From Escallonia rubra (lineage: Eukaryota > Streptophyta > Magnoliopsida > Escalloniales > Escalloniaceae), in the NCBI GenBank assembly GCA_033065855.1, contig JAVXUO010000415.1:647501-711500 (forward strand): a stretch of 64,000 nucleotides of DNA, read 5' to 3'. Position 1 is the stretch's first letter. Every line of letters begins with the position of its first letter. Positions 13,601 through 24,348 of the stretch are shown piece after piece. A program made the position numbers and the translations under genes. The notes beneath the pieces are model-generated. The model did no database searches. It was not told the origin of the DNA and saw only the letters and a list, made by a program, of their open reading frames with translations.

Positions 13601-16600
13601 AATTTGAGGGTGGGTGATAGTGATATCTTTGTAGATTTTCTTAATATTTTGGATTCTGTAGATTCCGAAAACTGTCAGACACAATCACATGTGCATATCT
13701 GTAAGAACTGTAATAGTTCGTAGGTTGAAAGTTGAAACAGCCCACTCATTACGAGGCTTGACTGATGATGCTAGGGAGCTCATAGACGAGACTCAAGCAA
13801 ATTTATTCCAGAATTCTCTGGTTCATAGTTTGTCACGGGCAACTTAGCTAAGTAGGCAGCTAGCTGTGGATCATCTCCATACGCATACACGTGCCTGTGT
13901 GGGTGGGTGGGTGTGGTGTGGGTGCGTGTGTGTGGTAATAGATCCAACCTGGACTACAACTTCAAAATTGAGATCCCTTGTCTCCTTGAAAAGTTTGTCA
14001 CTGACAACAAGAGAGTGCAATCGTCAATCGAAGTGCAAGAATAAAAGAAATGAAACATCAAATATACACACACACACAAACACAAATTTGTTAAGCAAAC
14101 AAAGATCTAGACAAAAAATGAAACATAGCAGTTTGTTCCTCCTGGACATACAGGGATGTTAACCCCATCAAGTAGGAAATCCTGACACTTGCCAGTGCCA
14201 TCAAGCCTAGTTGGTAAGGTTTATTTTCAGTCAAGCCTACACCTTCTTTTGTCTAAATCTTTCGTTTTTCTTTTCTTTTCCATGTTCTTACTGGGGCAAG
14301 GGCAAGTGTTATATCCTTTTCCCCGTCGCCTATGAAAAACCGCAATGTCAAGAAACTTTACAGAAATCTTTTGCTAGATTGAGATAGCCATATAAAAATT
14401 ATGAAACTCTTGGGTCCTTAGAAGAGAGAACGATGACCATACTATGCTAGTATGTCAATTGTTGAAACACGTGATTCAGCAACAGTAAAGATACAAATGA
14501 TAAACACCCTTCATATATCAGCATAGCAACCAAAACGATTATGCACACATAAAATATAGCAAAGGAATGATGACCACAACAAAACACACCTTGAATTAAG
14601 TGGAACTTTGATCTTTTTTCCGTCTTGCTGGACACACATGATTGATGAGTCTAGCTCCACAGCACCATTGTTGATACGAAGTAACTGCATCAAGCCTATT
14701 AGAGATGGCTTATAGAGAATCCATATATAGGACTCGGACAGTATTGCTTCGAGGAATTTGAATGAAGACAACTAAGGCTTAATTCCTCAATGGAGTTAAT
14801 GTTTCACCAAAGCCTTGTGATCTTTTTAATATTGAATGAATGGGGCAGACACGGAACTTCAACAACTCATAGCTTCAAATTACTATCACACTAACCGAAC
14901 AAAAACGATGACGACAAAATGATAGAAAATAACTCAATATATGTATTTTGATCCCCCCTTCCTGCAAAGCAACTGAGTATCTAAGGTTTGGCAGACGCAT
15001 TACTTCATCTGTTAGTTATCACACAAAATTCTCATATATTGCAGGCTAGTGCAAAAAATGATGGTGCAGCCTCATGCCACGCCATGTTATCCATTTCCAC
15101 ACCCTCATTCGCCGTTACAAGATTTATGTTTGTCGCTGATGCACATTTTAGAGACAAATTGACGGTGCAGAACAGCATATAGGATGTGGCAATAGACGCT
15201 CCCTAATAGTAAACCAGTTGTCTTCTCCTTTACATACCTCATCAAGCAGCCCTTCATATGTCAACTGAGTGCACATAGGAGTAACCATATCCACCTGCAA
15301 CCAATTCATAGTAAGTAAACCACAGTACTGCAACATATGCCAGTTGGTAACACAATTGCTATACCAAAACATAAAAATGTCCTAAAGCAAACACATGAAT
15401 TCTACAAACCACCCAATATTTTAAAGTTTGGCTTAAATTTGGGCCACACAATATTATGCTTTGACAATGGCGAAAAAGTAGGTCAAGCTGTCAGGGAATA
15501 AACTCCCAAGCTTGGCAATTGGTTTGAAAAAAGCTTTGGCCTTGGATAACTTGATCTCCCCTTTCCTATTTAACACGTTGTGGGAGATTCAAGTATAGTA
15601 TCCTCGTACAAGACAGACAGAGAGGGGGGACCCGCGCTGCGCGCCGGGGGGGGTGTTGTTGGGGTTGTTTCAAGAAGGCCTTATCCTCTTCCAGTGTTTT
15701 CCGTTCCTAGTCTTTAAAAATTGTAAGCGTAAGTCCTGTACTAGACACATAAATATTTTGATCGAAATTGGTTAACAATCACTTCCCTAACTTAATCACA
15801 TTTTAACCTTTCCAAATTCTATGTCAAACTATTTTTATTATATATTAAAAGACAAAGCATCAGTAAAAATCATGTGGTGTTCGTTTGAAAGGGCACTGCA
15901 AATAACAACTTCTTTTTTTTATTATTATAGACCCAGTTTTCAACCCGCTCTATAAAGAACTAGACAACTAATTGTAGGGTCATGGCTTTTGGTTTTTTTA
16001 TGTCAGATACACCTCAATAGAGCAACTACTATTGCATGGGCTGTTTAACACCTAGGAAGTTAGACCTGTGATCTGCTATGACACATGCACAGGAATAAAA
16101 TCACGCTTTCCTTGCAAGTTTGATAACTATTGCTACACCAGATCTCTTATCCACCGTGCATCTACAGCAGCATCTCCCATCACTTAATAGACAATTTATG
16201 CAGGACTAATACTAGGAAACAACTAGAGTTGCAAGACACATGTCAGATATAACAAACTTCGCAGACTCAGAGAAACAATGTTGAACTAGTTAAGTGGAGC
16301 TCTATTGATCTCCTTGATCATACATACCAAGACAGCATAGAGCCCAAAACTAGAATAGGTTTTGGATACAGCTTCTTCTCTTCTTTCTGTTTTCTTTTGG
16401 CTTTTTATATTCATTTTTTATAAGTGACAGAAGAATCTACTCCAGAAACTCCACCCCCATACAAAGAAAATTAAAAGCATAAAGTAGCAATATACGAAAG
16501 TAATTAATTTCAAGGTAAAGTGTAGTGACGAACCGAGCAGACATTGTAGAATGGAACCTAAGGTCAAGCACCAAAATAAACTTACGCATAAAGATCCTTA

Positions 16601-18628
16601 AAATTGGTACGACGCCATTTGGAGTATACTTATCCAACTCAAATGGACGTCGACTCAACAAGCACTAAACTCACGGGTTCCTGCTCCAACTTTATGGGTA
16701 TTATGGGCATATATGACTGGACATAAGTATGACTATGCCTGGATCTTGTGAGACTATACATCTGTAAAATCAGTTGTTTTGAGCATAAATTGCAGTTAGA
16801 AATCCAACACCAAAGGAACATAAATCATCAGTCAGAAAAAAGAAAAAAGGAACGTAAACAGTGGCTAAAGTCGCGATATGCATTCCATTATTGCAACAGT
16901 CAGAGCATTCTGTGAATAGCAACTATATACCCCACATAAAAGTAAAACCAATTTTATATATATTACTACCACAATGAAAAGACAGGAAGACGTACCTCTC
17001 TGTCGATAAGGATGAGGGTATTTATCTCTGGGACTCCCATCTGTAGCAAAGGACAAGATTAATTTCATATAACTATGAGAATACGGTGAAAACAACCTGT
17101 TCTGAATAAAAACTTTGGAAAGGCTACGAGTGCTGCACAGTTACATCTGATGTGTTAACAGGTTCTTCAGCTTGCATGCGGTTGAGAATGTCAGCAACAC
17201 GAACTGATGCTTTCCCCTTGGCTCTCACATTCGGTATCAGTCCAAAAGAAAACTACAATTGAAAAACCGATCAATAATTATGAGAAACATTCTATAACTA
17301 CTGTTATTTGTACCGCATATGTGCAATTTTGAAGTTTATGGAACAAGCCTAGGTAAATCAGATTTATTGGTTGAATGTACCTCAAGTTCATGAATGGCTT
17401 TTGCTATATGCCAAAGAGAGGTTGTATCACCGTCAACTAGGCAATCCTGTCGGGGGGGAAAGCCAAGATATAGTTACTTCTATCTCAAGGAAGTAAAAAC
17501 TGTAAAATCGTCAATAAATTGCAACTTAAACATACTTTATAAGCAAGGTCGAGTTCAAATGACAATACATCCTCGTCCAATGGAATTGCATACAATGGGT
17601 ATTCCCCTATATTCAATAAGTGATGTACTTTTTCCTCCTCAAGTATCTGCAGCAGCAAATACAAGTTTTACAGCGTTGGCAGCATAGATGACCATTGAAC
17701 GAACTCAATAATGTGCCTCCTCCTTGATGAGCGCGAAAGCTTACCTTCTCACAAACAACCGCACGACGAGGGACAAAATAAACGAAATACTCTCGTTGAA
17801 GCCCTTTGGAAATATCATTGTGAATATGCGAGCAAATGAACTTCATCAAATCGATCTGAGACCGCACGAGGTAAACCACCTTGGTGCATTCAGTCTGAAT
17901 TGGGTCTGCAGTAAGATGCCGCAGTTCTACTCCATGTTCCTGTTTATGAGTACACAGTAATCACTCGATTAGCATATTTAACTTCCTAGTACCTGTTTCT
18001 TTGCCTCCGGACTCGCAAACCTACTATGACCTCGTCTATATGTACTTGCAAAACTTGATCCTTAGTAGTTATTTTAGAACCTTCATCGACATTTTTTACT
18101 TTTATTCTTGGTTTAGTAAAACAATAAAAACTGCGCGCGCGCGCGCTCTCTCTCACACACACACACATGTTTTTAAAACAATAAACACTTGCAATTGAAA
18201 ACAGTACACACACACACTCAAAAACAAATAGCAGCTAGAGTTGAGAATTGCCTTGAGAAGTGAGGTTTGCACGATGGACGAGATAGAGCCGCCGAGCTTA
18301 GGATCAATCACCAAACACTTCCTTCCTCGAATCTGACAATTCAAAACCATTAACCGCAAATAAAGTTAGGTGTTTCAAATTCACCTAGAAATCAAGTGAA
18401 TTGAACTTAGAAGTTATAAACTATATACGAAATTGAGCTTACATTCTTGAGGATGTTGATGAGTTCCTTCTGAGACTGATCTCTGAAAGTCGAAAGTATA
18501 TACAGCAAACATTTACACTCATTTTTCTTTTTCTTTTCAAACACATATTTTATGTGTGGAGATTGAGGGACGTACCTTATAGATGTGAAATTGAGAGGCG
18601 CGTTGTCTAAGTTTGGAATCTGTGCCAT
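1661..18628 (-). CDS. VPS33: VPS33, Sec1/Munc18-family subunit of HOPS/CORVET (22 coding exons)
   Basis: The spliced product (596 aa; plant VPS33 is about 590) aligns by eye over its whole length with Arabidopsis VPS33. Exons, in transcript order: 18576-18628, 18443-18482, 18252-18332, 17745-17939, 17536-17646, 17381-17446, 17145-17252, 16996-17040, 15238-15294, 14590-14684, 13949-14000, 9675-9731, 9339-9401, 9148-9254, 8785-8907, 8613-8694, 8459-8529, 6260-6340, 4944-5001, 4777-4838, 3873-3966, 1661-1750. All phases agree and the sum is 1791 bp including the stop. The start follows family N-termini ([13 protein letters not shown]). Known role: SM-family SNARE chaperone that binds VPS16 in the HOPS and CORVET tethers, driving fusion at late endosomes and vacuole. 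The family-typical blocks [13 protein letters not shown]-binding mid-region and C-terminal [18 protein letters not shown] are present. Nothing appears broken, so it is probably functional. Introns are long where transposons sit (intron 11 is 4.2 kb). Introns 3 and 15 use GC donors. Confidence 0.96.
2190..2239. repeat. (GT)n(GA)n microsatellite in VPS33 intron 21
   Basis: Interrupted gt/gtttgt units run into a short ga run inside the last intron of VPS33. Confidence 0.85.
2955..2984. repeat. (CG)n followed by G homopolymer, VPS33 intron 21
   Basis: A cg dinucleotide run passes directly into about ten consecutive G. It is a simple repeat and may be prone to length error in assembly. Confidence 0.85.
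6551..6910. mobile_element. Stowaway MITE in VPS33 intron 17
   Basis: The element begins with the classic Stowaway terminus ctccctccgtcccacataat. It ends with the inverted copy of that sequence, so the terminal inverted repeats are about 25 bp and nearly perfect. It is flanked by TA on both sides (6549-6550 and 6911-6912), the target duplication of Tc1/Mariner elements. It has no coding capacity and would be mobilised in trans. Good preservation of the termini suggests a fairly young insertion. It lies between exons 17 and 18 and does not touch splice sites. Confidence 0.93.
8780..8790 (-). other. GC splice donor of VPS33 intron 15
   Basis: On the minus strand exon 15 ends ...TTTGAG and the intron starts GCATGTT. 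Joining at this site to the acceptor before 8694 keeps the frame and the conserved protein. The nearest GT (four bases later) would shift the frame. GC-AG introns are a known minor class. Confidence 0.8.
10177..10400 (+). repeat. 5' LTR of the copia element
   Basis: The LTR runs from TGACAGAGATATC to catagtttgtca and matches 13615-13835. Shared blocks include ttggattctgta, acaatcaca, gtgcatat and ccagaattct. Confidence 0.9.
10401..13590 (+). pseudogene. Broken copia gag-pol
   Basis: Fragments follow copia order. They are a pre-integrase segment with [11 protein letters not shown] and [10 protein letters not shown] (about 11095-11400), an integrase core with [17 protein letters not shown] (about 11520-11950), the RVT_2 start with NETWDVVP and [10 protein letters not shown] (about 12540-12806), and RNase H-like [14 protein letters not shown] (about 13190-13240). 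Stops and frameshifts separate them, so no functional polyprotein is possible. Gag (about 10550-10900) is not clearly recognisable. Confidence 0.88.
13615..13835 (+). repeat. 3' LTR of the copia element
   Basis: It starts TGATAGTGATATC and ends catagtttgtca, the same end as the 5' LTR. It follows directly on the polypurine tract gagggtggg. Confidence 0.9.
15295..16995. other. VPS33 intron 8, no further gene
   Basis: This 1.7-kb intron has AT-rich sequence and a short GC-rich patch near 15630-15660 (gggggg next to gcgctgcgcgcc). No coding element or terminal repeat was recognised inside it. Confidence 0.6.
18130..18180. repeat. (GC)n(TC)n(AC)n compound microsatellite, VPS33 intron 3
   Basis: Three successive dinucleotide runs (gc, tc, ac) lie about 70 bp on the far side of the GC donor of intron 3. 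Confidence 0.85.
18246..18256 (-). other. GC splice donor of VPS33 intron 3
   Basis: On the minus strand exon 3 ends ...CTTCTCAAG and the intron starts GCAATTC. No GT donor is available nearby that keeps the frame. The acceptor before 17939 joins cleanly so that the protein reads ...[13 protein letters not shown]..., as in the family. Confidence 0.8.
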
Positions 18629-20460
18629 TGTTTTCTCTTGATCTTCTGTAATCAGAGAGCTTTACGAAGACGAAGATGATGGCTCATAGAGCTTCCTATA
18701 AGCATCCTAAATCTCTACTCGACTGCTATATTAACAGAGGGTGGTTGGATTCATTCTGTGATGGGTGAAACCTGATTAACTCCGCATGAGATCAGGTCTT
18801 GAGCCAACCACAATCATCAAGCGAAGAAGCATTTCAAAGGTGGAGGAATATAAGTTGCATAACTAACTGAAGAATTATGCACAACCCATCAAGAACGTTC
18901 TATAAACCAACAGGGCATTCAAAATTTGACAGCCAACACAAAAAAGGAATCAAACAACTGGAGGGCAAACTAAGCTGTAGAAACTTCACAATCAGTGAAT
19001 AAAGTTACAGGTGAGGGATGAACTTTTCGAAACATTACGATTCAAAAACTCTAGGGAACTTCAAATGAATGCTGTTTCAGTCCAACATGCTTAGCAGCTT
19101 TTGTACCTACCAAATGGTTAAAATTCATAACAGTACCATGTCTCACCAGTGGTACCTACAGCTGGTTATACCCTCACATCGTATCACTTGGCTCCTGGTG
19201 TACGAGAAAACTCGAGGCAGTCTATCAAATGAGCATAGAACCAGGAATTTAGGCAAGAATCTGGCTGGCCATCGCTGAGCTGAGCACTTTATACTGATTG
19301 ATTGTCTTTCAACCTTAATGCCTCCTGATCAAGTTGGGGCATGAGGAGGCCCTATGAGTATCTTTTTCATACCATAACCGCTAATGTACCTATCCTTCTA
19401 AGGACTAATGCAACTTACACATTCGGCTGTTGAGGTATATAGAGAGCAATATGCTGATTACATCACTGCTCTAAATCACACAATAAAGGATTGAAAGTTT
19501 TCAGTTCTCCCCTGTTCCAATTCAGAGATACCTTATTAACATGGATCCAATTCAGAACTCCCCTGTTCCTTTTGGCTTGTTTAAAATGGATCCGTTCAAA
19601 ATACTCAAACTTACTAACATCTCAAAACGTTCATAACTAACTTACTAATGGAATACCAATATCCTTGTCCTATTTTGCTCGTTGTCTTCATGTCTCTAAT
19701 TACAAGTTCCATTTACCTAGCTACAAGTTCCATTTACCTAGCTACAAGTTCCATTTACCTAGCTACAAGTTCCATTAATAACCATAGAGTACAGTACACC
19801 CACATGCTACTAACCACAATTATGTCCCATGAGCAAGCAATTACAAGTTCTATAAAAGATGAAGATGAGAGAGCTAATAACTTGTTAAAAAAAACACACA
19901 CACACAAGCAAAAAACCGAGCAAATCGGCGACGCCGAAAGAACGAGGGAAAGAAATCGAAAAGCAAGAAAGATACCTTTGCAGAGGTAAGCTCCGTCAGC
20001 TGAAACACCGCCTTGTCATCTATTGTTATCGATGGAAATGGAGGAGAAGACGAAAGATGGAGGAGGAGATTTTGAATTCAATAGTGAGGAGGCGGAGGCG
20101 GCGGTGGGCTGATGGACTCGGACGGAGATGGATTGATGGCTTGGAGGATTTTGTAAAGTTGGTGGACGGCGGCGGGGAGGAAGAGAAGGCAGGCGTTCAG
20201 GCAGTCCGCGGTGAACGAGCGCCGAAGGAGAGCTGGCTTGGAGGATTTTTGTAAAACTTAATATAGTTGTTGCCAGTGAGCCTCGATTCCGCGATCTCAT
20301 AAAACGCCTGTTTCGTCGACGTATCAAATTTTTTCATACTGCCAAAACTGGTTTTTCAAACTGAGCCTAGTTTTGGAAACTCCTCCAATAGCTTTTTTTT
20401 TTTTTTTTGGATTGAAGTTACATCGTGACCATGTACAGCAAGTAATAGTTCAAAGGAGTG
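18629..20460 (-). other. VPS33 upstream region with possible 5' UTR intron
   Basis: No gene could be assigned. Directly before the VPS33 start codon the minus strand has an acceptor-like gattacag. About 1.3 kb upstream, near 19976, a donor-like AAAG/GTATC ends a GC-rich block (19976-20330). This would fit a 5' UTR exon spliced to the first coding exon. The GC-rich block has open frames on both strands, so it might instead belong to an unrecognised neighbour. A 21-bp tandem repeat lies at 19701-19776. Confidence 0.3.
19701..19776. repeat. 21-bp tandem repeat, about 3.6 copies
   Basis: The unit tacaagttccatttacctag plus one base is repeated head to tail at 19701, 19722 and 19743, with a partial copy from 19764. 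The copies are identical, which suggests recent expansion or slippage. It lies in the VPS33 upstream region. Confidence 0.92.
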
Positions 20461-20469
20461 AATAACTAA

Positions 20470-21765
20470 TTTTCCTCTCTATTATACATCTTTTGTGATT
20501 TTATCCTTTTTACTTTAATAATCCCTCACAGTTAATGAAATTGGACTCCTTAAATAGAAATTATTACTCCCTCGGTCCATAATTAATTGGTCGTGTTTGA
20601 CTTGCATGCTTATTAAGGATATGAGTTAGTAAATTTTATGAGTTCAATAGAGAGAAAGAGAGAGTGATGGAAGAAAGTGAGTCACGTTACGAGAAAGAAA
20701 AATAGATTAGTGGAAAATTAAATGTGGAGATAAAAATAGAATAAAAAAGTACAATAAGGGTAAACATGAAAAACTATATATGAAATCTTTCTTGATTTGG
20801 AAAGTGATCAATTTTCTGGGGACAGCCAAAAATATAATATGATCAAATGTCTAGGGACAGATGGAGTAATATCTAACTGCACCTTGAGTAAGCAAATTTT
20901 TTTTGAAAATGACAACTTTGTCCTTTTCTTCACTTTCACCTCCGATAACCACCCTCGTCCCCACAGTGCTACCCACCTCAACTACTGCCCACATCCCCAA
21001 TCACCCACCACCAACAAACGCACGCACACCACCCTGATCGCCCCATCCCCCACTCTGCAGACACAACCACTCTGTGCACACACACCCAAAACTTTTGCAC
21101 ATACATACCCACACACAAGGTCCCCCCCCCCTGACCACACCACGCACACTCACCACGTGTCGGCTCTGAATCCATCAAAGAAATCAATTTTCTGTGTCCA
21201 GTGGGCGAGTAGAATGTTTAGTGCGTGCGTGTATGAACTTGTGCGTGTATGTCAGTGGGTAAGTATGTGTTTGAGCATGCGCGCGTTCAATCTATATGTC
21301 TAGTAATATTCCCTTCCGTTCTAGCATATATGCGCATCGGCTTTCATTTTATGGTGTGTGTAGTGTGTGGGGTAGTGCGGTGATGGGGAGGGGGAAGGGG
21401 AAGGGAGGGGCCAACCTATGGTGTGTGTTTGGGTGCGTGTGTTGGTGGGTGATGGCAAATAAGGGGAGGAGCAACTAAGGTGGGTGGGTTGGTGGGGTGC
21501 GGGTTTGTGTGTGGGGGTGGTGGTGACGGGGGATTGTTGGTGATAGTAGAAGTGGCAAATGCCATGGTGATTGGCGGGGGTCAGGGAAGAGAGAGGGGCA
21601 TTAGCTTAAATGTGATAAGAAAATTGAGTTATTGATGTCATTTCAATAAGTTCATAACAGTTATATCTAAGGAGCCCAATTCTGTGAACTGTGGAGAGTT
21701 TTAGTACATCATTTTGAAGTGGAGGGGTAATCGCACATCGTGAATAGTAGAGGGAGTCATTATCT
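20470..21765. mobile_element. Fold-back / Mutator-like element with long inverted ends
   Basis: The left arm (about 20470-20565) and the reverse complement of the right arm (about 21640-21765) share a spaced series of matching blocks, such as cctctctatta/ccctctactatt and ggactcctta/gggctcctta. The interior is C/A-rich on the left (20935-21180) and G/T-rich on the right (21350-21590), as in a folded-back element. A 9-bp target duplication is only weakly supported (about 6 of 9). A Stowaway element is nested in the left arm. Confidence 0.42.
20567..20866. mobile_element. Stowaway-like MITE nested in the fold-back element
   Basis: It begins ctccctcggtcc and ends ggacagatggag, with TA on both sides (20565-20566 and 20867-20868). 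The inverted termini are degenerate compared with the copy at 6551-6910, so this one is probably older. It has no coding capacity. Confidence 0.75.
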
Positions 21766-21769
21766 ATTT

Positions 21770-22660
21770 ACCCCTATTTAAAAATCAAAACTGGGACCAA
21801 ACAGCCTACAATTATATTATATATGAGTTCTGATTTTTGAACTTGAGCCTGGTTTTGAAAACTCTTGCCAATATTTTAAAAACCAAACAAACAGCCCATC
21901 AATCTTGATAATTACATAACTAACAAGCTTTAGTATGAGTTTAAGAATGTCTTTATTTAAAAAAATGAATAACATATATCAAATAAATTTTAAAGCACAA
22001 TTTTTTGTGAGGACTTCTACAACATCACTAAAACATTCAGGTATTGATAATATTTGTAGGAATAATTTATCTATCTATCTATATATCTATACCTTTATAA
22101 AAAAGCATAAGACACTTAAGGATGTGTGTTTGCGCTTGCTAGCAAGCTCAAAATAAATTAGTGAATTCTATAAAAATGAAAATTTAAAGTAAAATGGAAA
22201 GGCAGTGTGCCCACAAAGACAAAGACAAAGACTTTGATTAATGGTCAGAGCTTTACAGAATACAACAGGCTCAAGTCTAGAACTTGAATCTTGCAACTAA
22301 TGGGCAGCAAAAGCTTCTAGCACAAAAAGGAAAACGAAGAAAAAGAGTTGAATTAAAGTCATGATTTGTTTAGATATTCAGTTGTCCCCTTTCTTTATAT
22401 CATTTCTTCCTTTTATCATTTTTCAAAGATAACAGTCTTTAGACCTAGAAAACAAGTCAACCCGGCGGGTCCGGTAAACCAGGTTGGGCCTGGATAGAAT
22501 TTACCATTTGTTCTAGATAGCCTTTTGCTTTGCAATACACTACCTACGTATGTTGGGTATACCTGCAGGTAATTGGTTTAAGTTTCAAAATGTCTTTTTC
22601 CTTTTTTTGAATAAATAGTATTTCATTACCACATTATAGTAGTCAGGCATATTTTTCTTC
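21770..22660. other. AT-rich intergenic DNA
   Basis: No gene was recognised. A short ctat microsatellite lies at about 22068-22092. The short open frames carry no motif that I recognise. Confidence 0.5.
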
Positions 22661-23085
22661 TTTTTCCTTTTTTTCAGGCTTAATTGATGATGGTGGTGGT
22701 GACGAGGAGAAGCCGAGCGACCACGGAGGAAGAACTATCGAATGGAGGAAGAACTACTGAGGAGCAACAGTCGTGGTCGTATGAGCCACATCCATGGTGG
22801 ATTGAGGTAGAGGCGGCGGTGGTTAGGGCAGACGAAGAAGAAGTAGAAAGAGAAAGGAAGAAAGGAAAATTTACGATCTTACCCTTCCTCTCCTTTGATC
22901 TCAACCATATAAATTGCTTGAAAATTTTTATTTTTGAAAAAACTTTAAAAAAAAAACCTGAAGGCAGAAATACCCCTAAAAAGTAACAGAATAGTTGACT
23001 CCCGTTAGTAAAATCCTTGGGGTCTTGGGTGTCGATTTGTAAACTCGGGGTTTTGGTTGCAATTTTTTGGCAAACACATGATCTA
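22660..23085. repeat. Mutator-like remnant (one end visible)
   Basis: A purine- and G-rich interior (22684-22860) is followed by an outer segment (about 22940-23085) with the 'ggggtcttgggtgtcg...tttgtaaactcgggg' style of spaced words typical of MULE ends. The opposite terminus was not found, so a solo or truncated element is possible. Confidence 0.3.
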
Positions 23086-23269
23086 TAGTGCAATTAAGCC
23101 TTTCTTTATTAGCACAATGTGAAAACTATTTTCAGTTTAGCAAAAAACAAAAATTATGTCAAATATTAATAGCTCCTTGTCCCTTACTTAGTTACTTGCC
23201 GTTTAATATCATGTTAAATACCATAACAACAATAGCATCAATCCCAGAAACAATCCAAAATTACATAAT

Positions 23270-24339
23270 GGGTAAATTGCATAAAATACTCTTGTGGTTT
23301 GGGGTATGTGCAAAAAGACATATATTGTTGCAAAAGTTGCAAATGGCCACCTAAGGTCGCAAAAGTGTTGTATCCGACGATTCCCATAACAGAATGATAA
23401 AAATGTCTAAACTGCCCCTCTATATAAACTACAATTATAGATCTAGGGTATTATTTTGTATGAATGGTGTTACTGGGCAAAAGGCAGGGCTAAGCTCGTG
23501 GTGGTGGATCAAGATGGTGGCACCGGCGCAAGTGGATGGGGTTGATTGCGGGGTTGGCGGGGGGCGACACATGTTCATTGTGGGTGGACAAGGCTAGTGG
23601 CGGCAGCGCCTGGTAGGGCTGGTCTCTCTATAGAAACCCTAATTGTAGATCTAGGATTCTCTAATTGTAGATCTAGAGTTTTTTTGTTTGTATGGTCTTG
23701 GTTTTGGATTGGCTAGGCCTGTGGTTTGTGAATCAGGTAGTTGGTGGCAGTGGCACGATTGGCTAGGGTTGCAATGGAGCAATTGGCTACGGTTGATGGC
23801 GGGATTGGCAGTGACACGAGTGTCTGTGGTTGATGGCGGGGCTAACAGTGGTGCAAGAGGTTGGGGTGATGACAGGGATGGCGACGCAGAGTTCGTGGCG
23901 GGTGGAAGCGACCGGTGGTGACGACGCACTTAGCTTGGTTGATGAAGACGCTATCAGCAGCAGCATAGGGGTCATGTTAGGTGCATGGGGCTGGGTGGTG
24001 GCAAAAATGGGCGGTGGTGGTGGGTGGGACTGGGTAAAGGTCGCGCTATGATTTTAGTTGGTTAGGGTGACGGCTAGGGTTAGGGTTTGGTTGGTTTGGA
24101 GAAGAAATTGGGACTTGGGTGGGAGAGAAAAAAGAATAAGGGTATTTTAGTCTTTTTAATATATTAAAATCTATCAAACGCACCTTTTAAAAAGTGAATA
24201 TCATGCTCTATCAACTTGGACGATTACTCTGACGTTTGCAACAAAATTAACACCACAGGCGGCCATTTGCAACTTTTGTAACAACATGAGTCTTTTTGCA
24301 ACTATCCCAAACCACATGGGTATTTTATTTAATTTTTCC
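23270..24339. mobile_element. Non-autonomous Mutator-like element (MULE)
   Basis: The two ends are inverted repeats of about 100 bp. The left end gggtaaattgcataaaatac pairs with the reverse complement of ...gtattttatttaatttttcc. Matching blocks continue through tgtggtttggg, gcaaaaagac and aaaagttgcaaatggcc. The flanks ttacataat (23261-23269) and ttaaataat (24340-24348) are a 9-bp target duplication with one mismatch, as expected for Mutator. The interior is G-rich low-complexity sequence with no recognisable transposase or captured gene. Confidence 0.88.
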
Positions 24340-24348
24340 TTAAATAAT

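Larger units (their letters stand above)
10177..13835 (+). mobile_element. Degenerate Ty1/copia retrotransposon in VPS33 intron 11
   Basis: Two directly repeated LTRs (10177-10400 and 13615-13835) start TG and end CA. They bound a 3.2-kb interior with copia-order gag-pre-integrase, integrase, reverse transcriptase and RNase H remnants. A purine-rich tract (about 13606-13614) abuts the 3' LTR, and a primer-binding-like gatatcaaag follows the 5' LTR. Flanks ggggc and cgggc are a plausible 5-bp target duplication with one mismatch. The LTRs are visibly diverged (about three quarters identical by eye), so the insertion is old. It is antisense to VPS33 and fully intronic. Confidence 0.93.

Noticed and set aside
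20797-21303. 168-aa plus-strand frame
   Set aside because: It is His/Pro/Thr-rich and follows from a C/A-rich simple-sequence interior of the fold-back element.
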